DNA from: a virus
IMG/VR virus record: IMGVR_UViG_3300022939_000070
Location: 1-35,366 of that record
DNA: 35,366 nucleotides
Reading direction: 5' to 3' (one strand)
Position numbers and translations under genes: made by a program. The notes under the pieces were generated by a model. The model worked only from the letters and a program-made list of their open reading frames with translations, was not told the DNA's origin and ran no database searches. Below, one piece after another: positions 30,495-35,366 of the stretch. The stretch's first letter is position 1, and the number at the start of each line of letters is the position of its first letter.

Positions 30495-31020
30495 GTAACT
30501 TGTTGAGAGAGTGAGAGAGTATATTTTTGAGATGTAACAAACTTTTTTAAATTTATCCAAGCCTTTTTTTTCAGCTCAGTTACTTTTAGACGTAATATGA
30601 GGAATCGTCTGGAACCGTTACTCAATTTAATGAATTCAACACTAAATCTCAGATCGCATCACTGGTGTTGTTGCTTGGGGCATAACATAAATAACATCTG
30701 ACGTATGAATAGATTGCGCCCCCTATGAACCTTAAATAAAAATAAAATTGTGTGCTAGTCAGCCTGTATGTTGGTGGGCGCTACAAAGGTTCCTAAAGAG
30801 TACCAACGCAGTATCTGAGTAGACTTACTTTATCTGAACCAACTATATCTCTATAGAAGTTTGGAGGTTTAGGCAGATCCTCTGCTGCTTTGACAAAGAT
30901 AATAAAAAATATCTTATACATATATATAACTAAACCACCCTAAAAGTGTTCATAGTTTTAGACTATATTAGTATAAGAAATATTTATAGTGGTACAAAAA
31001 CAAACATAAAGGTTATCTAT
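30495..31020. other. Gene-free region with several potential RNA hairpins
   Basis: No convincing ORF lies here; the longest ATG frame noticed is 34 codons from 30597. Possible stems: AGACG/CGTCT (30588-30610), GGGGC/GCCCC (30677-30722), GTTGGT/ACCAAC (around 30771-30812), CTATA-TCTC-TATAG nested in AACC/GGTT (around 30838-30870), and GCAG/CTGC (about 30875-30890). AT-rich DNA (30898-31005) follows. A weak late promoter (TTTT, then AATATTTATAG near 30979) may serve the tail operon. On the other strand TATCTTTG (30894-30901) is a possible -7 element. A small RNA, an origin or a packaging site are all possible. None is shown. Confidence 0.5.
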
Positions 31021-31743
31021 ATGATGGAAGATAAATTCGTACTTAATGTTCCCTCTAACATAGAGGATATTAGATTAGAGCAGTATCAGAAGTTCTTGAA
31101 GGTGTCTAAGGATATTGACAAGGAAGACGAGGAGGCTAACAAGTTTCTACAGATTAAACTACTTGAAATATTCTGTGACGTTACCTATGAGCAGATCAGG
31201 AGGATGCCTGCTGCGCTGTATGAGTTTGCTGTTACTAAGATTATGGAGGTGCTTAATGAGTCTACCCCACTAGTAAAGAAATTTAGTATGGTAGGTAGTG
31301 ATGGTGTGGAGATAGAGTTTGGTATGATACCCAACCTAGACAACATGACCTCAGGGGAGTATATAGATCTAGACAGCTTGGTTACTGACTGGGACAATAT
31401 GCACAAGGCTATGGCCGTGCTATATAGACCAATAATTAAGAGAAGGAAGGATTTATATGATATTGAGCCTTATTCCACCTATGAGAAGTACGAGGAGCTT
31501 ATGAAGCATGCTCCACTTAATGTGTCACTAGGGGCGCTGCTTTTTTTTTATCGTTTAGGGATAAAATTGTCGAAACATATCCTGAACTCTTCGGTGGAAC
31601 GATTGACACAGGAAGAGCGTACGCTAGTAGAGAAGAATCTTTTGGAAAAAAGTGGGGTTGGTATCAATCAATATATGCAATCGCTGGAGGAGATCTCCTT
31701 AAGTTTGATGAGGTCACCACAACAGGAATCCATAAATGTTTAA
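31021..31743 (+). CDS. Tail assembly chaperone, frame-0 product
   Basis: The 240-residue product from the ATG at 31021 (or 31024) has IRLEQYQKFLKVSKDIDKED, then GMIPNLDNMTSGEYIDLDSL, HKAMAVLYRPIIKRR and GALLFFYRLGIKLSKHIL. I recognise this pattern from tail-region proteins of Bacteroidetes phages. The position at the head of the tail operon and the T9 tract at 31541-31549 fit a lambda G/GT-type chaperone, which coats the tape measure. An in-frame GTG at 30946 would add 25 residues of poor quality. The preferred start follows GTTATC. Confidence 0.72.
   Translation: MMEDKFVLNVPSNIEDIRLEQYQKFLKVSKDIDKEDEEANKFLQIKLLEIFCDVTYEQIRRMPAALYEFAVTKIMEVLNESTPLVKKFSMVGSDGVEIEFGMIPNLDNMTSGEYIDLDSLVTDWDNMHKAMAVLYRPIIKRRKDLYDIEPYSTYEKYEELMKHAPLNVSLGALLFFYRLGIKLSKHILNSSVERLTQEERTLVEKNLLEKSGVGINQYMQSLEEISLSLMRSPQQESINV
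31542..31583 (+). promoter_or_regulatory. Probable -1 ribosomal frameshift signal
   Basis: Frame 0 reads CTT TTT TTT TAT. The heptamer T TTT TTT (31542-31548) allows both Phe tRNAs to re-pair one base back. Eight bases after it, AGGGATA (31557-31563) can pair with TATCCT (31578-31583) with one bulged G, a possible stimulatory hairpin at usual spacing. After the slip, TTA at 31548 starts an 88-codon open extension. Confidence 0.75.
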
Positions 31744-31814
31744 TGTGGTTAGCGTTTGAGAAAGATAAGAACGAACTAGAAGCAAAGAGAATAAAAGAAG
31801 CATATAGAAAATGA
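31548..31814 (+). CDS. Tail assembly chaperone, -1 frame extension (GT-like)
   Basis: The -1 frame is open from 31521 to the TGA at 31812 and has no ATG before 31744, so expression should need a frameshift at 31542-31548. The extension (88 residues, giving a 264-residue fusion) contains KIVETYPELFGGTIDTGRAY, then FGKKWGWYQSIYAIAGGDLL and HKCLMWLAFEKDKNELEAK. The WGWY...LAxGD..K.DE pattern is one I know as a separate small tail protein in Bacteroidetes phages. It shares 192 coding bases with the frame-0 tail, so the segment is read in two frames. The TGA overlaps the next ATG. An undercount of the T tract (T10 instead of T9) would give the same fusion. Confidence 0.72.
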   Translation, partial: LSFRDKIVETYPELFGGTIDTGRAYASREESFGKKWGWYQSIYAIAGGDLLKFDEVTTTGIHKCLMWLAFEKDKNELEAKRIKEAYRK

Positions 31815-32275
31815 CGAACATATACGACATTATAAGCAACATCAAAAGTTTTCTTAGGGAAAACCCAATAGTCAACTATGTCACCTTTGGTGATATCTTG
31901 GAGGTGGCGCTTAACAAGACAGAGATCTACCCACTAGTCCACTTTACACTTGGGCAGAGTGAGATTACTAGCAATACCATTAGGGTGACGCTAGAGTTCT
32001 TATTTATGGATATAGTAGATTACACGAAGGATTATAATGAGAATGATAAGGGTGACAGGCAGGATGCCACCAACCTAGTAGACGTTTACAATACTCAGCT
32101 ACAGATAGCAAACGAGCTAGTTAGTGAGTTAAGGAGGGGCGACCTATATCGCAACAAGTTTCAACTAGTAGGGGATCCTGTATGTAACCCATTTAAGGAT
32201 AAGTATGAGAATGAGCTTGCAGGGTGGTCACTTACTGTTCAAATAGATGTACCTAATAATATCTCTATCTGCTAA
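31811..32275 (+). CDS. Tail terminator/completion-like protein
   Basis: The 154-residue product shows the pattern of a small tail-completion protein: NIKSFLRENPIVNYVTFGDI, IYPLVHFTLGQSEI, then a beta strand TIRVTLEFLFMDIVD and LTVQIDVPNNISIC at the end. The start ATG overlaps the -1 frame stop (ATGA). The stop overlaps the next start. It probably caps the tail tube or joins it to the head. The assignment is by fold pattern and synteny. Confidence 0.6.
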   Translation: MTNIYDIISNIKSFLRENPIVNYVTFGDILEVALNKTEIYPLVHFTLGQSEITSNTIRVTLEFLFMDIVDYTKDYNENDKGDRQDATNLVDVYNTQLQIANELVSELRRGDLYRNKFQLVGDPVCNPFKDKYENELAGWSLTVQIDVPNNISIC

Positions 32276-32805
32276 TGGCATTTGATCCTGTAAAGATGAA
32301 GAGGGTGCTTAATAGCTTTGGCGACAGCGTAGTTGCTGATGCCAAGAAGAACCTTCAAAGTAGTGGAAATAATAATAGGCCTATAACCGTTATGGGTAAC
32401 CTAGAGGAGAAGATTAGTTTTGCTGCTAGGGTGATGCCTAACTCTATGAGCCTTAAGTTTGACTTAGGTCAATATGGTGAGGGTATTGATCAGGGTATTA
32501 AGGGAAGCAGTCCTATGTACAATCAGGTAAGTGGTACTCCTTTTAAGTTTCAGGCTACTATGCCATCAAAAGCAATGAGAGAAAACTTAGATCGTTGGGC
32601 AAGAAGGGTTGGATTTACATTTCTTGAGGATGACAGGAAGTGGGGCCTTATGGGTCTAGGGGCAGGTATATTGGCTTATGGTATTAAGCCTACTAAATTC
32701 TTTAGAAAGGCATACGAAAAACACTTTAAAAACTTAGACAGGGAACTGGTAGAAGCATTCGGCTTAGACGTAGATGACTTCTTCGAATTTATATTTAAAG
32801 AATAA
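32275..32805 (+). CDS. HK97 gp10-like tail/connector protein
   Basis: The 176-residue product begins with helical FDPVKMKRVLNSFGDSVVAD, continues with beta-type NLEEKISFAARVMPNSMSLK and ends KPTKFFRKAYEKHFKNLDRE, LVEAFGLDVDDFFEF. The C-terminal KPTxFFxxAxE...L pattern is like the HK97 gp10 family of head-tail joining proteins. The ATG shares one base with the upstream stop codon. Confidence 0.62.
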   Translation: MAFDPVKMKRVLNSFGDSVVADAKKNLQSSGNNNRPITVMGNLEEKISFAARVMPNSMSLKFDLGQYGEGIDQGIKGSSPMYNQVSGTPFKFQATMPSKAMRENLDRWARRVGFTFLEDDRKWGLMGLGAGILAYGIKPTKFFRKAYEKHFKNLDRELVEAFGLDVDDFFEFIFKE

Positions 32806-32808
32806 TAG

Positions 32809-33822
32809 ATGGCAACTAACATAAAAGCAAACGTAAGGAGTCCTAGATACTATGAGATGTCAGGCTCAGGATCTAAGACATTAAACCTAAAGATATGGAC
32901 AGGGGATATTATATCCACCCCAAGTACCAACACCTATACACTAACTAAAGACGCTGTTGATGGGCAGGCAGTATTTGAGATAAGCGAGCTAGTTAGGGAT
33001 TATATAGATCAGACGTTTCCAATAGTAGGGACTTCGTATCCTTGTGCTGCTGCTTGGGTTAAGATTAACTCTGACGCAGCTATTCCTGCGTTTGATGGTT
33101 ATGGATATTATAATGAAGGGGCTAACCCATCCTTAAGCACTAGAGCCCTAATTAGCAATACTACCATATGGGTTCCGCCATCAGAGAAGGTTAGAATACC
33201 TGTATATACCAGTGCGTCTACCAATGCGGTTAGTTCGGTAAAGTATTACAGTGGAGGTTCTTTGTTGGAATCAGATACTATTTCATCTAGCGGACAAAGT
33301 AGCGCACAGATTGCTTATCCTTTTACATCAGAAACAGTAGATGAGGTTAGGGTTTATTATTCTACTGACTCAGCATACGATTCTTTTGATGTTAAGTATA
33401 TGGACTGTTCTATGTACGACACTTATAAGATAACATTTGTTAATAAGTTTGGTGCGTTACAAGACTTGTATTTTATGGGTAAGTCTACAGAGTCAATGTC
33501 TGTTAGTAAGGATAACTATAAGGCCAACATACTTGATCATACGAATCAAAGCTACAGCATCTCAGAACACCAATACAAGGACTTCGATGTACAGGGTAGA
33601 CAATCTATGAATTTAACTACTGGTTATGTTTCTGAGGATATTAACGAACCAATTAAGCAGCTCATATTATCAGAGAGGGTTTGGATGACTGTAGGTAGTG
33701 ATGTTACACCAGTTACGGTAAACAGCAAGAGCCTAGTAATTAGAACCTCTGTCAATGATAAGATGGTCAGTTATACACTAGACTTTGAGTTTGCTCACGA
33801 TATTATACAGAATGTACGCTAA
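32809..33822 (+). CDS. Tail structural protein, beta-rich
   Basis: The 337-residue product has YYEMSGSGSKTLNLKIWTGD, then AVFEISELVRDYIDQTFP, and a C-terminal part with YDTYKITFVNKFGALQDLYF, SISEHQYKDFDVQGRQSMNL and SEDINEPIKQLILSERVWM. It looks like several beta domains. I know similar proteins just before the large distal-tail protein in Bacteroidetes phages. It is probably a distal tail or baseplate component. TAA and the next ATG overlap by one base. Confidence 0.7.
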   Translation: MATNIKANVRSPRYYEMSGSGSKTLNLKIWTGDIISTPSTNTYTLTKDAVDGQAVFEISELVRDYIDQTFPIVGTSYPCAAAWVKINSDAAIPAFDGYGYYNEGANPSLSTRALISNTTIWVPPSEKVRIPVYTSASTNAVSSVKYYSGGSLLESDTISSSGQSSAQIAYPFTSETVDEVRVYYSTDSAYDSFDVKYMDCSMYDTYKITFVNKFGALQDLYFMGKSTESMSVSKDNYKANILDHTNQSYSISEHQYKDFDVQGRQSMNLTTGYVSEDINEPIKQLILSERVWMTVGSDVTPVTVNSKSLVIRTSVNDKMVSYTLDFEFAHDIIQNVR

Positions 33823-35366
33823 TGCAGGCAATACAGCTATACATAGAGAATGAGCGTCTTGAGATGTTCAAGGACGAGAGTGTAGAGGTAACCCAAAGCA
33901 TAAAGAATGTTAGGGATATCTCTAAGGTGTTTACTACCTTTAGTAAGCAATTTTCTGTCCCTGCGTCTAAGACTAATAACAGAATATTTCAGCACTACTA
34001 CAATTTTGACATCGACAATGGGTTTGATGCTAGGACTAGGAAGGATGCTATTATAGAACTCAACTACCTACCCTTTCAGAAGGGTAAGATGCGCCTAGAT
34101 GGTGTGGACATGAGAAGTAACAAGCCTTATGCTTATAAGGTTACTTTCTTTGGTAGTGTGATTGAACTAAAGGACATTTTAGGCGAGGATAAGTTACCTT
34201 CGCTAACAGCACTAGATATAGACTTTGAATATAGCTCAACCAAGATACTAAGCAACCTACAAACACTAAATGCTGTAGATGCGCAGGGTAGCACACAGGT
34301 AGGGATCTCCTTACCACTAATTACCCATAGTCAAAGGCTATACTATGATTCAGGGGTAGAGTCTGAGCAGTCAGGTAACCTATATTGGGGAACTAAGGTA
34401 CAAGGGGTAAAGCACAGACAGTTAAAGTACGCTGTTAGGCTAGACAAGATTATAGACGCTATTGAGTCTAAGTACTCTGCGATCAACTTTGATACTAGTA
34501 GCTTTTTCCATGATGCCACTAAAGATATTCATAAGATCTATATGTGGTGTCACAGAAAGACAGGTCAGGTAACCATTGAGGCAGGTAATGAGCAAAAAGT
34601 GACTTTTACACAGACTAATTTTCAGACATACTTTAATATAGACGTAGATGGTGATGCAGTTCCTGTTAGCAATGCAGGGGCTAATGACACATTGGTGTTC
34701 TTGGGTAATGTAACCTCTACTTCTAGGGGCGAGTATGACTTGATCATCAAGAAGAATGGTACTATTGTTCAGGTATATGAGAAGGTTACAGGAACTATTG
34801 CCCCTACGTTTAGCACAGGCGCTTTTTCAGCAGGCGATCAGTATTCTGCATATATCAGAACCTATGACGAGCCAATTGTCTTTACGTCACTTACTTGGCA
34901 GTACAAACAAGGAACAAGCACTGTAGAAACAGAAACAGCCACAGACAATACCTATGAGTCGAGCTTCAAGTTTAATATAGCAGAGAACCTGCCTGAGATG
35001 AAGATCATAGACTTCTTATCTAGCTTATTTAAGATGTTTAACCTAGTGGCCTATGTTCAGGATGACGACACTATCCAAGTAGAACCACTAGACACCTACT
35101 ATGCTAGATCTAGGGATCAGGAGATCACTAAGTATATAGATATTACCAAGTCACAGGTAAACACAGCAATACCATTTAAAGAGATCTTCTTTAAGTATGC
35201 TGATACAAAAACCATACTGGCTAATCAACACCTACAGGAGCTATCTGACGTAGAATGGGGTGGTGTAGAGTACCAACACTCAGCGCAACTAGATGGCGAG
35301 ATCTATAAGGTGGAGCCTGCGTTTGCTCATGCTAAGTTCGAGAAACTATTTGACAACTCTAACCTA
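33822..35366 (+). CDS. Distal tail / baseplate-like protein, N-terminal part
   Basis: The gene starts at the ATG at 33822 (QAIQLYIENERLEMFKDESV) and is open for 515 codons to the end of the window. It continues at base 155 of the left end for 159 more codons and a stop, about 674 residues in total. Early motifs are TKV-type FTTFSKQFSVPASKTNNRIF and DAIIELNYLPFQKGKMRLDG, then KPYAYKVTFFGSVIELKDIL. I recognise the FSKQFSVPAS pattern from large tail proteins of Bacteroidetes phages. The gene order (tape measure downstream) fits a baseplate or tail-hub role. Confidence 0.8.
   Translation, partial: MQAIQLYIENERLEMFKDESVEVTQSIKNVRDISKVFTTFSKQFSVPASKTNNRIFQHYYNFDIDNGFDARTRKDAIIELNYLPFQKGKMRLDGVDMRSNKPYAYKVTFFGSVIELKDILGEDKLPSLTALDIDFEYSSTKILSNLQTLNAVDAQGSTQVGISLPLITHSQRLYYDSGVESEQSGNLYWGTKVQGVKHRQLKYAVRLDKIIDAIESKYSAINFDTSSFFHDATKDIHKIYMWCHRKTGQVTIEAGNEQKVTFTQTNFQTYFNIDVDGDAVPVSNAGANDTLVFLGNVTSTSRGEYDLIIKKNGTIVQVYEKVTGTIAPTFSTGAFSAGDQYSAYIRTYDEPIVFTSLTWQYKQGTSTVETETATDNTYESSFKFNIAENLPEMKIIDFLSSLFKMFNLVAYVQDDDTIQVEPLDTYYARSRDQEITKYIDITKSQVNTAIPFKEIFFKYADTKTILANQHLQELSDVEWGGVEYQHSAQLDGEIYKVEPAFAHAKFEKLFDNSNL
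35213..35366. repeat. Right copy of terminal overlap
   Basis: It matches bases 1-154 with mismatches at 35339, 35344 and 35345. All three lie in the last 28 bases, inside the tail gene, and change only Arg to Lys. It is most simply a circular assembly overlap from a mixed population. Confidence 0.95.

Noticed and set aside
30597-30701. 34-codon ORF in the gene-free region
   Set aside because: Odd composition (Cys and His run), no leader, no overlap with a neighbour. The RNA-structure reading seems equally likely.
30894-30960. Minus-strand promoter with GGTGGTTTAG similar to the accessory promoters
   Set aside because: Only the short GGTGGTTTAG string is shared. The -33/-7 spacing does not fit and no gene follows on that strand.
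30946-31020. GTG start 25 codons upstream for the tail chaperone
   Set aside because: The added residues are AT-driven and unlike the rest. The ATG at 31021 or 31024 follows the late leader motif.
1-35366. Lysogeny genes, tRNA genes, reverse transcriptase or defence islands
   Set aside because: I looked for integrase or repressor patterns, cloverleaf structures and RT motifs in the translated frames and gaps and found none that I could support.

Overview
This window looks like one complete genome of a tailed double-stranded DNA phage infecting a member of the Bacteroidetes, probably Flavobacteriia-like. The first 154 bases recur at the last 154 with three mismatches, and one tail gene runs off the right end and resumes at the left end. 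The molecule is therefore circular or terminally redundant, with about 35.2 kb of unique sequence. The host assignment rests on promoters of the Bacteroidetes type (TTTG about 20 nt upstream of TAnnTTTG), A-rich leaders without clear Shine-Dalgarno sites, and a virion gene set I know from Bacteroidetes phages. All supported genes are on the + strand. I see no integrase, repressor, tRNA or CRISPR array, so a virulent lifestyle is likely. A tape measure and a tube-like protein without a recognisable sheath suggest a siphovirus.

Layout. (1) 31.0-35.4 kb continuing into 0-3.6 kb: tail genes. These include an assembly chaperone with a probable -1 programmed frameshift, terminator and adaptor-like proteins, two large distal-tail proteins and the tape measure. 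(2) 3.6-9.9 kb: XkdF-type maturation protease, acidic scaffold-like protein, major capsid protein, tail-tube-like protein, portal and connector. (3) 9.9-15.3 kb: a long tail fibre ending in a self-cleaving S74 chaperone domain, with accessory genes. (4) 15.4-17.2 kb: lysis cassette of several membrane and coiled-coil proteins, a 3TM-type holin and an M15 peptidase endolysin. (5) 17.4-25.0 kb: DNA metabolism, with an M15-like protein lacking zinc ligands, ERF annealing protein, SSB-like protein, RecA-fold ATPase, RusA, sigma-like factor, two PD-(D/E)XK nucleases, a DUF5664-like protein and a DnaA-domain-IV protein. (6) 25.0-26.6 kb: terminase small and large subunits. (7) 26.7-30.5 kb: short accessory transcription units, each with its own promoter, separated by terminators and G-tract repeats. 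(8) 30.5-31.0 kb: the only long gene-free stretch, with several possible RNA hairpins.

How it works together: the promoters at 17.4-22.2 kb probably drive early replication and recombination genes (ERF with a RecE-like nuclease, SSB and RusA). The sigma-like factor may redirect transcription to virion genes. The most notable items are the tail-chaperone frameshift, the catalytically degraded M15 paralogue, a repeated promoter element with exact N20 spacing, strong CpG depletion in the backbone but not in the fibre tip, and a CpG-rich alternating purine-pyrimidine island at 29.35 kb.
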